Both the position numbers and the translations under genes were made by a program. Of a stretch of 64,000 nucleotides of DNA, positions 48,601 through 59,107 are shown in pieces. Origin of the DNA: Endomychus coccineus (Eukaryota > Arthropoda > Insecta > Coleoptera > Endomychidae); contig OY294067.1 of the NCBI GenBank assembly GCA_958510875.1, forward strand, positions 280,941,242 through 281,005,241. The letters are read 5' to 3'. The notes beneath the pieces were generated by a model. The model was not told the origin of the DNA and searched no databases. It worked only from the letters and a program-made list of their open reading frames with translations. Every line of letters starts with the position of its first letter. The first letter of the stretch is position 1.

Positions 48601-51600
48601 TTCAATATTCTGCAACGACTTGTTTTATTATCATCGTAATTCTACATCCAACTTTTTTATAATGTAGCTGTAAACTCATAAGCCATTAAGGAAAGAGTAA
48701 ATAAGCTTTTGCCATACAATGCTTTTGAACCTCTCATAGTATTAGAAGTATTGTGATATCTTTCACAATTCTCGGCCGAGATTCCATCCCATCATTTACC
48801 AGAGTAATTTGTCTGTTGGATATTATTTCAGGCCTTCATTTTTCTTTCAGTTATATTACATAGAAAATTAATAAATTTGGCATATCGAATGGCGCTTTCT
48901 ATTTCTTCAACATGATCCTATCAGCATTCTTTATACTAATTTAATAGATCTATGAATAACATCACAACAGATAACAATCTAATCAAAATAATCATTCGTG
49001 AGAAAAGTCAACAACCGTGTTTCACTCCATGCTAAAATAGTGGACAACATTTTCAAACTCTTCTACTTTATATTTCCCCATATCAGCTCCATTCTATTCA
49101 TTAGGAAACTGTTTAAATAAAATATTCATTAGAACAAAATTCTTTTATCCTTCCACTGTGACTTTGTGTGTATCTGTAGAAACAGCATCAAAGGACATCA
49201 TTTTTTTTAAGAACACAGCTTTACTAAGAAAAATTAAGACATGTACATTTTAATGTCATAAGTATGCTCGATTTGCAATAAAATATTGTATTTACCTCCT
49301 CATTTTAGATATCTTAAGTCTCCTACTGAAGTCTGAAGATCTTGATGAAATTATGCGTTTCCGTATAGCATAGGAACTTTCTAGTAGACGCCTTCGAGGA
49401 GGAGGGCGTTCACGCATCTTCAATAATCTTGAGCCCCTTGAACTGACACGACCCCTATATCCACCCCGGGACGAAATTGGTGGGCCAGAAGGCCTCCGAA
49501 ATTCGTCTCTCCGAGAGAATGGAGCTGGGGGCCGGTCACTCGGAAAACTTCTACGATCCGAATAACTTGATTCGTAACGACTTCCGTATCCTCCTGGGCT
49601 TCCATACGAACTATTTTCATGACGAGAACTAAAGGCCTGGATAACATACTGTATTAAGAAGAAACATAATTTGTAACTTTATGGACACCTCAGACGTAGG
49701 TCTTCAAGGCATCCGAAAATTAAATTATCATTTTATCTGCTAGGTTTACATTTGTTTGGGTATTTCTTTACGAATACTATCTCAATCATCTATTTTATAC
49801 ATTCCTTTTAAGTTCAGCTGACACTCATCAGTCAACATCAACAGAATTTTTCGATGGTAAAATCAAATTCTTTTACTGGTCTTTCAATAGCCATGTTATT
49901 GGAAATAATTTATCCAAAAAGGAATCCAATAAAATTTCCTGCAGAATCTTTTATTTTTCAAAATATGTTCACCACCTGTAAATAAAAAACTAAAATAGAA
50001 TTAAACATACCTCTACTCTACTTCTTTTTCGTTCTGGAGATCTGTCACGGTTTGAATAAGATTCCTGGAAATAAACACATGTTTTTATTTACGTTTCAAG
50101 CCAAATTGGTAACTACTATGATCTGTTTGTAGAAAGAAATAAATTAAGTCACATTTAGTCATTTTGTGCAACGAATTCATTTGAACATTTCCCTAAATAA
50201 ATGTTAAACCAGTTGGAAACAATCAACAGAATGCATTACTGCATTTGACTTGATAAATATATTCTTGTGAATCTTAATTTTAATAGAATTAAATTTCAGG
50301 AGTAAATAAACAGTTCTTCAGAGTAATGTAATTTTGCCTACATTTACACAGTCAATAAAATAGCAGATAAATGAAGCGCAAGTTAGAGAATTTTGAACAG
50401 AGGGCAATTCAGAATTGTTTATGATATGTACAGAAACAATGAACTTTGAACACACTACAAAAAAAACTTCTGAAACGTGAAATATGCTGATTGTACGGTA
50501 GAAGTCTAGAGATTGTCACCTTACTCCTGTGAATAGCTGATTGAACTGATATGGGTGAAGACAAAAAAACAAAACATATTAAAATAAGATCGTAGGTAGA
50601 GATGGTTATAGTAATGAAGCAATATTATAAAGTAGGCAGTGGCTCAGAGTATGTTTAGATAGCAATTATAAAATATGCAAATCAAATGATCACAAAAACG
50701 TATAATTGTAAATTGCTTTTATTAACAAAGTTGAAACCAATAATAATAAATAATAATATAACTTTATTGAGAATAGAAATACTCTAATGGGAGGCGAAGA
50801 TCTAGCATAAGCTACTCAACTTGACCCCCCAGACGAGCAAAATAATACATACAAATTCTAAACCTAAGCCTAAATTAAATTAATACAAACAAGAAAGAAA
50901 ATGACGACCCAGTATGGTGACGAGCAATGAGAACACACTCTCAGTCCTCCGAAAAACTTCTGTCTCTAAGCCTCAAACGAAAGCTCTTCACTGACAAGTT
51001 TTCATGCTGTAAACAGTACTTATTAAATATTACCGGCGCATTGTACGAAAAAGATCTACGAAACATGGAAGAACGAAATCTAGGCAAGGAAAGTGTATTT
51101 ACATGTCTCAAATGAAGATCATGCACATCCTGTCTAAAAGTAAGCTTCTGTCTCAAGTAAAGTGGTGACGAGGTAGACAACAATTTACAAACAAACATTG
51201 AGAAGTGGTAACTGTATAACTGGTCAACCCTAAGCCATCTGAGCTCCTTTATCTTATGTGAGATGTGGTCAAACTTTGCAAAACCAAATACAAATCGAGC
51301 ACATGAATTAACAATCTTCTGCGAACGATACTTTCATAGTTTGTCCAAACAGGGGAAATATACCACATTGCAATAATGAAGTAGTGGAATTACTAAACAC
51401 TCACTAAGTTTTTTTCGCATTTTGAAGTTAATAATATGGTAGTTTGAGTACATCAATTTAAGTGCAAGATAGGCTTTTTTCACAACATATGAGACATGCT
51501 CTCTAAATCTCAAGTTAGTGTCAAAAATAACGCCTAAATTTCTCCCAGTCTCTACGTACTTAATAAGCTCACCGTCTATCATCAACTTAAAATTCTGCAG

Positions 51601-54600
51601 GATATGAGTCCTGCGGTTCCTGGGACAAAATACCATATACATGCACTTTTTTGGACTCAATTTAAGATTGTTTTCACGCGCATAAACAGAAATAGAAGCC
51701 AAGTCACGATTTAAAGCAGCAGCAGCATGTATGACGTCCCCAGGTAAAAAGACAGACCGAATCTGAGTGTCATCCGCAAACATCTGCATCTTAGACTGGC
51801 GAATACTCTCAAACATATCGGATAAATCAGAAACAATAAGGGACCAAGCACAGAACCCTGCGGAACCCCAGAGGTAATATAACGAACCGAAGACCTTTCA
51901 CCCCTGCATTCAACAACCTGTGTCCTCTCACAAAGATAAGACATAAAAAAATTACAAACTGTATCGCTGAAACCATAAAACCTCAACTTGGCAACTAGAA
52001 GGGAGTGGTCCAGCGTATCAAAGGCTTTTGAGAAATCTAATAATACCAATGCAGATGCATGTCCTTGGTCTATACTTCTCAGAATATCATCCACAATATT
52101 AGCCAAGACTGTTACCGTACTGTGGCCCCTTCTAAAACCAGATTGCAGATCCGAAACAATTCCCACTTCAGTAATATATGTGTGAATCTGTCTGTATAGA
52201 ATCTTTTCCAGGACTTTACCACATAGTGGTATAATGCTTATTGGTCTTAAACCTCATCTGGCGTCGTAAGAACAAAATTGAAAGAAAATTGGGCATCATA
52301 TGTTCTACCTAAACGCAGAACAAAAGTAATTATTAATTTCCTCAGGATGACTTAAGCTAGCCGGTATGTCTGCTGTACGAGTATATTTAATCTTGAGGTT
52401 ACCCAAAGCTCTCCATAGCTGTTTAGTATCCTTCTCCCCATCAAGGTGGTTCAAGTAGGCAATTTTTTCTCTTCTAATTGCTCCCAATGTGAAGTTACGT
52501 AACTGCTTATAGAAAATCCAGTCTTTTATTTGTTTAGTAGCTCTATATTTGCTCTGAGCTCTATCTCTCAACTTCATCATTTGTTTAATGGTATCCGTTA
52601 TCCAAGGAGCATAAGGCTTTGTGATAAGAGCAGATTTAAATGGAGCATAAGCATGCTCCATTTAAATCTGCTCTTGTCAAAAAGCGTTAGTAAATTATAA
52701 TTGAATCGTTCCACTTTACGATCAATGTCTGTCTCATAAAAAATGGCATCCCAGTCCGCAAGACATAAAACGGACTGAAAGTCGCTAAAGCTAAAACGCC
52801 TAAAATCCCGATAGTAGACAACCTTAGGCTTTATACGAGGCAATTCACATCTGACTCTCTGACCAAGTGGGTTATTCAAAAAGTGATCAATGTTTACGTC
52901 ACCGGTCACTAAATGATGATTCATCAGGCAGTAGACTTGTGATTAGGAATGTTAGATAGCTAGTCTTTGATTAATTGAATATACAATGTGTTCACGTTAA
53001 GGATTTACCACCCTTGTAACTTTTGTATTTTTTGGCGGATTTTCATACTTTTTTTTTGTTAAGTTGGTATTCAAAATGTGCATTAAACTAGTAGATAACT
53101 TTAGTTTTGGGCTGTATTCATGACCACCTACGACCACTTGTATTGGCTTAAATTTCAGGAAGAATTATTAGGGATTTTTTTTAGAGAAAAACAGATGACG
53201 GATTCTTATTTAGGATAACGTTAAACTTACCTGTACCGATTTTCAGTATTCTAAAATACAGGGTGTCCAAGAGAAAAAATTTTACTTTTATCGACACTAA
53301 TACAAATTATTAAACAATTTTATCGTTGAAGTAACAAATGAGAAATTAGTAAAAAAGTTGAATTTTTGTAGTTTCCACTATTCCACCAAATTCCCTTATA
53401 CACTTGTCAATTCGTCGTCGATTATTCCTTATCACATTTCTTAACTGCTGTCGAGTTATACTGTGACAAGCTTCTCCGATGCTAGCACAAAGTTCTTCTC
53501 GGTTCTGAGGCCTTGTAGCATAACTCCATATTTTATCGTCCTCTAAAGAAAGAAATCAAGCGGAGCAATGTCTGGGGATCTCGGCGGGCAACGACTGAGA
53601 GGACTACTGCGTCCGATCCAACGATTAGGAAAATTATCATTTATTTACTGTCTCACATTAATACCGTTATGGATAGGTGCTCCATCAACTTGTAAGTATA
53701 AATTGTAGCCGTAAACAAGAGGAGGGCCAACAATTGCATCGGTAAACTCATTTTGTAGAAATCTAAGAAATAAATATTCCGTGTTCAAAATGTTTAAAAA
53801 AATTCAGATGCTTTACCATATCCAACTTCAAGAAGAAAATTTTGGCTTAAAAGTGTTCTTACCGTTTATCTTCAAACATTTCCAGATTTGACTTTTAGAA
53901 ATATTTAAATTTCTACTGGCATCCCTGAGACTTGAATATGTGTTATCATTTAAATAATTGAGAATCATTTGCTTTCCTTGATAATATTTCATATTTTCAC
54001 AGCACACTAAGCTTTTTCACCGAATTGTATTAAAATGATATAATGCAAGGAAAAGTAGAAATTGTTCAAGGGGTCAACGTTTTATTTGTTTTCATAATGC
54101 TTTAAAAATCATAATAAGTGTAATAATAAGTCAAATTAATGTTTCTTGATTATTTCGTTGATAATTCCTATTCAAGCTTTAGAGATACTAGTAGGATTTT
54201 ACATTATGAATTTTTTGGACACCCTGTATTTTGGAACACTGAAAATCAGTACAGGTAAGTTTAACGTTATCACAAGTAAGAATCCGTTATCAGTTTTTCT
54301 CCCTAATAATACTTTCTGAAATTTAAGCCAATAAAAGTGGTCGTAGTGATGATGATAATGATTAGTCAAAAACTAAAGTAATCCTCTAGTTTAATGCACA
54401 TTTCAAATACCAACCTAACAAAAAAGTTTTTATCAAAATCCGTCAAAAAATACAAAAGTTGTAAGTCCTTAACGCGGACACACTGTATATGAAATGCAAG
54501 ATGTATTCACTATTCAGTGTATAGGTTCAGGTATTTAATAAATGTCAATGTATCTGTTCAATTGGAAATTTATTGTAGGATTTCAATAAGAGATATATTG

Positions 54601-55537
54601 GTTCATAATAGATGCATCCTGTTCGATTCAATACTGAGATTTTTGAGAGAAATTTATTAACGAATACATAAATTTATATTTGCTCCAGCTAGCTACTTCC
54701 ATTCCTGAAATCTTGATTGATGTCAGAAACACCTTACCTTTTTTATATACCAAAAGTTAAAATTCTCACATAAAAGATTGTTTGAATAGTTGTTTTAAAT
54801 GAATCTAAATCCTGCCCCATAATATGATGTGCATATTCTCATATCTAAATCTAACAATCATTTCAGCACTTTCTGTTTTCATTTTAATGACACTCAATTA
54901 AAAAAAAACAACAAAAGAGCAACATAGGTTTACACATTATACCACTGGACCAACATTCCTCCCTTGAAATACTGTTTTCTGAACTACTGTACAAATCCCA
55001 TCAACTGTTTTGACATCAATAATCAATGTTCAAAGCAATAATATAATAGAATAATACTTTGATATATTCAATGAATATTTTAAATTCGCTGAATAATTAA
55101 TATACATGTATCCAGTTGATTAACGTTCCGTAATTGAAATTAAAAACTTTAATGCCTATTAACAATGTATATTGATTCATACTATCATTTTCATTACATA
55201 AAAGATCCAAAAGAGATAACGTAATTATTTATAATGCTTACCAGTCGATACGGCTTGCGATATTCTTCAGGACGACCCCTGGAATGTCCGGAATACCTTT
55301 CAGATGAACTGTATCTTGAACGTGAATCCAAATGAGAAAATGAAGCAAATCCACGGGGAGCATAACTTCCTCTTGACCCTCTAGTGGAGCTGCCACGGTA
55401 AGGAGATCCTCTTGGAGAATATCCTCCTCTCCCACGTGTCATTGCGATTGTTTGACTGAAGCTATTCAAGAAATAAATATAAAACCAAATTTTTCGTTAA
55501 ATGAAATAATCAATTACCTTGGTCTGTAGTAACTCAT
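39498..55537 (-). CDS. Pep: Zinc finger protein on ecdysone puffs (Pep), nine coding exons
   Basis: Coding exons on the minus strand: 55518-55537, 55242-55461, 50011-50064, 49296-49636, 42918-43274, 42639-42864, 40263-40365, 39673-40198 and 39498-39609. All junctions are GT-AG and keep frame, giving 652 residues. Residues 1-211 are rich in Arg, Gly and Ser (RGG-like), as in RNA-binding proteins. C2H2 fingers with HX5H spacing lie at 286-308 (NCPHC..HVQGRTH), 351-371 (CPLC..HQSSDAH), 382-404 (CKVC..HCCSIEH) and 471-499 (CDLC..HCKMRVH). An acidic Lys/Glu/Asp tail follows. The finger block matches Drosophila Pep nearly word for word from memory; that protein (about 716 residues) sits on active ecdysone puffs and in hnRNP complexes. 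The start is the first ATG of the frame, in CAAATGAG. Introns 2, 4 and 6 are long and full of repeats. Confidence 0.92.
39673..40198 (-). CDS. Pep: Pep exon 8 (fourth zinc finger and acidic region)
   Basis: The longest coding exon. It holds the fourth C2H2 finger (THYCDLCKMYLQRGDDGD, RHCKMRVHMQRY) and then a long Glu/Lys/Asp-rich, probably coiled or disordered segment ending KERYDR. The donor is AG|GTGAGT and the acceptor TTGTATAG. Confidence 0.88.
40263..40365 (-). CDS. Pep: Pep exon 7
   Basis: Encodes RKQRMENGNSDESADDDNLE and TIDSVGDVDDG, an acidic linker between fingers 3 and 4. The acceptor CTTTTTTACAG and donor G|GTGAGT are clear. It follows the repeat-filled intron 6. Confidence 0.85.
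40611..42420. repeat. ~223-bp tandem array in Pep intron 6
   Basis: Units begin GTTTCCTA at 40611, 40834, 41058, 41281, 41505, 41728, 41950 and 42172, with a truncated ninth from about 42392. Spacings are 220-224 bp. Adjacent units differ by a few per cent. The array makes up about 80 per cent of the 2.27-kb intron. Confidence 0.95.
42639..42864 (-). CDS. Pep: Pep exon 6 (zinc fingers 2 and 3)
   Basis: Encodes NFCPLCKLNYKQRKAIHQSS and then MPYCKVCSITFKSPMMYENH with its second His in SIEHLK. The acceptor CTTTTTTTTAG and donor AAG|GTAGGT are clear. This exon is the most Pep-like part of the gene. Confidence 0.92.
42918..43274 (-). CDS. Pep: Pep exon 5 (acidic stretch and zinc finger 1)
   Basis: It starts after TTCCTTTTCCTTTAATGTAG and reads SAIAARRGKKSDDEDSDDNK, then an acidic Glu/Asp/Lys stretch, then KLNCPHCGHKSVTFRKYELH and KRVALKQKAILAQMRQAQ. 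The intron to exon 6 is only 53 nt. Confidence 0.9.
44160..46290 (-). pseudogene. CXC/GCDTTS-family mobile-element protein, broken
   Basis: Minus-strand frames in order from 46290: EKTCTVVFDGHK, FLSDVHNKSR, YNLLRTKLLDDRVITHQASD with DDADLLIVTTGIEKSE, TTTIVGEYLNLVV. The inserted foldback interrupts here. Then come CLLTGLLVKPDREKV, ELKDIVFVNAFSGCDTTSEE, TKEYSLGTYYQVQLWSG and a frameshifted cysteine-poor remnant of the CXC end. I know this order (VVFDGY, QADxDAD, GEDxDLL, FxGCDTTS, YYQVQxWxG, CXC) from large multicopy proteins in aphids, cnidarians and other animals that lack an assigned function. The first half resembles a PIN/FEN-like nuclease layout (clusters of acidic residues), but that is inference. 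Confidence 0.6.
44762..45940. mobile_element. Foldback element inserted in the CXC-protein ORF
   Basis: Arms of about 400-450 bp pair: 44762-45215 with 45545-45940. Matched blocks include AAGCAAGAGGTC at the outer ends, AATGTTCTG..GATTTGAATC, CCTCCCATTCACCCC and TGGTCTACTTTGGATCGAA. Each arm carries two or so GGTCGCTGA-type cores (44943, 45192 and 45547). The ~330-bp centre has no gene. Confidence 0.7.
46290..46440 (+). repeat. Penelope-like element 3' tail fragment (copy 3)
   Basis: CTGCCCTGAGGATGCCGGCT and ATCCACCCGGAAACCAAGAT match the PLE tails at 6136-6330 and 8760-9025. The hammerhead-like core is at 46364-46404 with GCAAC in place of GAAAC. Confidence 0.6.
46747..47914. mobile_element. 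Satellite-like foldback with higher-order repeats
   Basis: GACCGCGGGGGTCGAC at 46747 has its exact complement at 47899-47914. The outer arms of about 165 bp pair, including GGGGTTTCAACCCC-type and TTAATTCATTAATTT blocks. Between them are seven tandem units with GATCACGATTC cores at 46888, 47007, 47152, 47293, 47435, 47580 and 47721, about 142 bp apart. The block from 47007 is repeated almost exactly from 47435, giving a ~428-bp higher-order period of three units. Confidence 0.85.
48208..49295. other. Remainder of Pep intron 4
   Basis: AT-rich sequence with no recognisable gene or repeat. It may be the original intron. Confidence 0.4.
49296..49636 (-). CDS. Pep: Pep exon 4 (Arg/Ser/Gly-rich)
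   Basis: Encodes AFSSRHENSSYGSPGGYGSR, then FRRPSGPPISSRGGYRGRVS and a basic end LKISKMRR. The acceptor TATGTTATCCAG and donor AGGAG|GTAAAT keep frame with exons 3 and 5. Low-complexity basic sequence fits the N-terminal region of Pep. Confidence 0.82.
50011..50064 (-). CDS. Pep: Pep exon 3 (18-codon micro-exon)
   Basis: TTATTTCCAG precedes ESYSNRDRSPERKRSRVE, followed by GTATGT. Both ends are in phase 0, so the exon could be skipped without shifting frame. The Arg/Ser-rich content matches its neighbours. Confidence 0.8.
50738..52935 (-). mobile_element. 5'-truncated LINE in Pep intron 2
   Basis: On the minus strand the element begins within the linker after the endonuclease (NHHLVTGDVNIDHFLNN). 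It continues KPYAPWITDTIKQMMKLRDR, RPISIIPLCGKVLEKI, LQSGFRRGHSTVTVLANIVD, LLDFSKAFDTLDHSLL, SGVPQGSVLGPLLFLIY, then after a frameshift near 51830 QMFADDTQIR and the thumb region to RLRLRDRSFSED. One TGA stop is at 51336-51334. The 3' end is a (TATTAT)-type tail near 50740-50770. FADD keeps the catalytic Asp pair. The wording is of the CR1/Jockey group of LINEs; the exact clade is uncertain. Confidence 0.85.
52626..52675. repeat. Perfect 23-bp-arm hairpin inside the LINE
   Basis: AAGAGCAGATTTAAATGGAG..CAT and its complement are separated by four bases (AAGC). In the LINE frame the left side duplicates, inverted, the codons for APFKSALI. It is probably a template-switch scar. Confidence 0.9.
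53259..54226 (-). mobile_element. Inner TA-flanked transposon with CAGGGTGTCC ends
   Basis: CAGGGTGTCCAAGAGAAAA and its complement (TTTTTTGGACACCCTG) bound a 968-bp unit with TA on both sides. The CAGGGTGTYC end is common among small insect Tc1/mariner-group elements. It carries the transposase pseudogene at 53346-53992. Confidence 0.75.
53346..53992 (-). pseudogene. DDE transposase of the inner element, frameshifted
   Basis: ATG at 53992 opens MKYYQGKQMILNYLNDNTYS and a helix-turn-helix ASRNLNISKSQIWKCLKING. The middle, with the first catalytic Asp, is deleted. Then QVDGAPIHNGINVRQ (second Asp), NRWIGRSSPLSRCPPRSPDI and APLDFFL (last acidic block) follow, and after a shift TRPQNREELCASIGEACHSI and RRRIDKCIREFGGIVET to TAA. 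At under 650 bp of coding space it is about half the usual length, so it could only be mobilised in trans. Confidence 0.7.
55242..55461 (-). CDS. Pep: Pep exon 2 (RGG-type N-terminus)
   Basis: TTTCTTGAATAG precedes SFSQTIAMTRGRGGYSPRGS, then SSTRGSRGSYAPRGFASFSH and RYSGHSRGRPEEYRKPYRL, followed by GTAAGC. Repeated Arg-Gly-Gly and Ser-Arg pairs suggest RNA binding. Confidence 0.85.
55518..55537 (-). CDS. Pep: Pep exon 1 (MSYYRP, start codon)
   Basis: ATG at 55537-55535 in the context ACAAATGAG starts a 20-nt coding piece ending AG|GTAATT. The sequence just upstream on the minus strand, TTTTGATTGCAG at about 55570-55559, looks like a splice acceptor, so a further non-coding exon may exist. 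Confidence 0.7.
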
Positions 55538-55559
55538 TTGTAGTTGTAGTTAGCAGCTG

Positions 55560-57216
55560 CAATCAAAATTTAGATCAAAAATTGCTCTTTCGTGGGTGGT
55601 AAAATATTTTGGGTTTCAACGTATTATCGAAGCCACGCCACAAAGTTAAAATGGCGTATCCGTTATCAATACACCGGTGGTTCTATGTAAATATATATTA
55701 TTTGAATCTACTTACAGTTACCGCTGATAAGCAGACTTATTTCGCGAACAGAACTCTCTTATCAGCTAAAAAGCCTCACTACAAAATTAGAAAATCTCGT
55801 CGTTATTGCTACTTCTTAACGATAACCGGTATAAGTTCTCCAAACTAAATTATTACTCAATGCTCAATACTCAATTAATTAAAGGAAATTATAGAATTAT
55901 ACTGCACAGTAACACTAACACAGAACATCTCAATAAACATTACACAGAATAAAAGATAAAAATTGTATCGAAGGTGCATCGACTTTGAAATCCGATACAA
56001 GCAATCGATATTGCAAAATATCGGAAAGTAAATATCAATATTTATAAATGATGTTTTTATAAATATTTTTAAAAAAATTCAGCATTTAGGAGTCAACAAA
56101 ACAAGCATGCACGACAAGGATAACACAACACTAATTTTGTTCTGATTTAACTCAACTGTTAACTGAACGTAACGTATTATCGTATTTCTACATCCGCGTG
56201 ACATTTGGGGACGTACTTATTAAAAAAATTAATCATTATCAGTAAGACGAGGCAGTTTATTACTAGGCGTCATTAGTAAGGTATCGTACCCGAGGCTACA
56301 TGAACTTTAATGATACATGTGTTCAATCGAAAGGAAAATCAATTCAATCAATCACATTTCAAATAATCTATTAGCCTAGTAATAACAAGAATATATAAAA
56401 ATTAAAAAAACTGATTTTGCCACCTGGACTTTCGGAATCGGAAAACAAATGCTTTCCCAGGATCTCAACGCTACAACAGCTGATGCAGGTAGAAAATTGA
56501 ATATATAATATGAAATATAGATTTAAACATCGCCAGATTAATATCGATTAATATACAGTATATGATCTTAGGTATCTGTCAAGACTGCTATGCATTGGTA
56601 TATCGCACGGTCGATGTACGACCGTGGTATATCGTAAGCAATACGCAACCTAGCCTGACAGTACTCTAGAAATCCATGCACAGTACTGACATCTGGCACG
56701 ATAGATAATAACACTAAATTGAAATACGAGGTGCCGCGGTGCGAGAGACTGTTGTTTGACTCTTAGACTATATAATAACTCTAAGGTTTGACTTAACTGA
56801 GATCCAGAGGTGCTCTGGTCATAGAAAATAAAACTCTGTTGCGGTGCGGCTTTGCTGAGAACTGGCAGCTGAGAGTTTGACACTATGACTAGCTAATTTG
56901 TAATTGACTGGCAGTAGGTACCAAAACATTTGTTTGCGATTAATTACATTACTGCGAGGTGAAGAGAAAAATTCCTAATATGTTGATGAAAAGAATTTAT
57001 TCAAATATATAGTTAATTGAGATTAGAATTGGAATGTAATATTAAAATATGTATAATAGGAATAAGAATAGTCTAATGGATATGGAGTTTGATAGATGGC
57101 AGTACCTTACAAAATTTTATTTTGTTAACCGCACCCTCTGTCAAATGCAAAAAGAATTTATTACTGGGTTAAAATAGTAAAATGGTGACCGTAGTAAGAC
57201 GGATTATTAAATAACA
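55560..57216. promoter_or_regulatory. Divergent intergenic region between Pep and Mbs
   Basis: The two genes start 1.68 kb apart, head to head. An initiator-like TTCAGTTAACAG on the minus strand near 56155-56165 is a candidate Pep start site. A small hairpin CCAGAGGTGCTCTGG is at about 56804-56818. No TATA box was identified for either gene. A frame at 56650-56883 is not convincing. Confidence 0.4.
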
Positions 57217-57465
57217 ATGTCCCTTGCGACTCGTAATAATTCAGCCTTGTACAAAAGGGCTGAACAGTTGAAACGATGGGAGGAATCGGATACAAATCGC
57301 GAACCTGTGTCTCCAAAAACGAAATTGCGTAAAATTAAGTTCTCGTCTGGTTGTGTCTTTTTAGCAGCCTGTGCCGCCGGTGACAAAGAAGAAGTTCTCA
57401 ACTTACTGGAAAAAGGAGCAGACATAAATACAGCAAATGTTGATGGATTAACAGCCCTTCATCAG
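57217..57465 (+). CDS. Mbs: Myosin phosphatase targeting subunit (PPP1R12/MYPT), exon 1
   Basis: ATG at 57217 gives 83 codons ending GLTALHQ at a CAG|GTGAAT donor. Residues 12-21 (YKRAEQLKRW) match the MYPT N-terminus. RKIKF at 38-42 is the RVxF-type motif that docks protein phosphatase 1. VFLAACAAGDKEEVLNLLEK and GADINTANVDGLTALHQ (47-83) form the first ankyrin repeat. The protein recruits PP1 catalytic subunit to myosin light chain. Later exons were not found in the remaining 6.5 kb, so the first intron runs past the window. Which MYPT paralogue (Mbs or the MYPT-75D type) cannot be told from this exon alone; RRNEQLKRW-like text favours Mbs. Confidence 0.88.
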
Positions 57466-58399
57466 GTGAATTTAATATCTTAATTTATGCTATTCCACCT
57501 GTGGCAGTGCCCTGGTTTTGGTTTCAAGTGACGTAAATTTCTGTCAAAATGGCTACATCCAATCTCGACAGCTGGATTTTAAATCCCATAAAAAAATTTC
57601 AAAAAGTAAATTTTTGATTGATTATTGTTAACTTTTGTAAGGCGATTATTTTCATGAGACTGATACCGTTAGCTGAAAATCGGACAAATGAAGAAAATTG
57701 TTTTAGAATCAAATAGTATGTATGCGTCGATCTATTAATGGTGAAATTTCTTCAGGATTTCATTATCCTATGTAATTTGAATTGAATTGACTTATTTATC
57801 CATCCGAAATGATTAATATTATACAACAATATCATCGAATAAACAAAATTGAATCGCTTCATTCTGCTCTATAAATATACCTAACTTGAGTGGGTAATTC
57901 AAATGTTATTAAATGGGTGTAGATGTACAGTAAATTCTAAACTGTAATGTTCAGAGGTAAGTCTTATGGAGAATGAACCATGTAAAATTTAAGGGTATTT
58001 CACAGTGCAGTGCGATGATGAAATTATTCTGAAACAAACTGTAAAGACCCAGCTTTGGACATGAAAACAGCCTGGGAAACCCTATGTTAAATTAGAAGCT
58101 TTCGTTCTTTAGAAACTCAAATAATTCACATCAATTTATAGGCCCATTACTTTGAATGGAAATTGTTAATTTCAATAGTTCGTAAGACAAATAAAGAATT
58201 GGGACACCAATTGGAAAAATATCAGCTATTCTAAGAAATGACACAATCAATTATTACATTGAATATCTGTTCAAATATTAAACTGTTGTATTGAATGTAG
58301 AATATATTTGTCACAAAGATAATGTAGAGGAGACTAATGACTGATATAAGAGAGGATCTTTCATATAAATGTGGTAGGTATACAATTAAGGAACATACT

Positions 58400-58740
58400 A
58401 ACTACTCATGATATAACTGTGTATCATGTTAACTACTGGTCATTGAGTAGTTTGTTTGGAGGCCAGTTAGATACTGGTTTAATAATTAACAGAAGCACTA
58501 TTTTGGTAAATTATGGTATTATCATTCGTTTATTATATGATAATATCTATCTATCAATCATTTTGTTATCTGTTTATCATACATTATTATAAATTTAAAG
58601 AATAACAGGTACATTGCTCTAAAATAATAAAGGTTAAGGAGTTCTTTTGATATTTCCTGCCATGAATCAAAATTAAGAAAAAATGATTTTATTTCAAACT
58701 TTTAAAGTTATTTACAGATGTTCCAAGTACAGAATAAATA
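58400..58740. repeat. Local duplication, copy 1
   Basis: Matches 59108-59438 at an offset of about 707 bp. Shared blocks include AGAAGCACTATTTTGGTAAA, TATGATAATATCTATCTATC and AATAAAGGTTAAGGAGTT. There is no coding content; the frame at 58371-58592 is chance. Confidence 0.85.
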
Positions 58741-59107
58741 TCAAGCTCAATCAAAATTAATTACAACTTTGATATGTTGAGATAGCCTAATCATAATTGT
58801 TTACTTTTCATAATAAAACCAAAACATTATAATAATAAGAAGATGTATGAATGAAATGGAACAAAACATAAATTAACGATTAACTGGTACAAATTAAATT
58901 CCTAGGGTTTATTATTGATAATAATTCCACTTCCAATTATTGACATTCCGTTTACATCAAGAACAAGACAATTATTCAGCAAAAAAAATATAAAACACTG
59001 CAAGTCGCCAGGAACATTTGTAAATATATAACATAAAATTTTGAATAATCTTACAATTAAACATTAAAATTTCGTATTTTTATCATTTGTTTATTATATG
59101 ATAATAT

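Larger units (their letters stand above)
52984..54485. mobile_element. TA-flanked palindromic element hosting a second transposon
   Basis: Outer arms 52984-53256 and 54229-54485 are inverted copies with TA outside both ends. Matched blocks include CGTTAAGGA.., GTAACTTTTGTATTTTTT-like, GTGCATTAAACTAG and GATAACGTTAAACTTACCTG. Removing the inner 53259-54226 piece and one TA joins them into one near-perfect hairpin, so the outer element is best seen as a foldback MITE. Alternatively the whole unit is a single transposon with very long TIRs. Confidence 0.8.
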
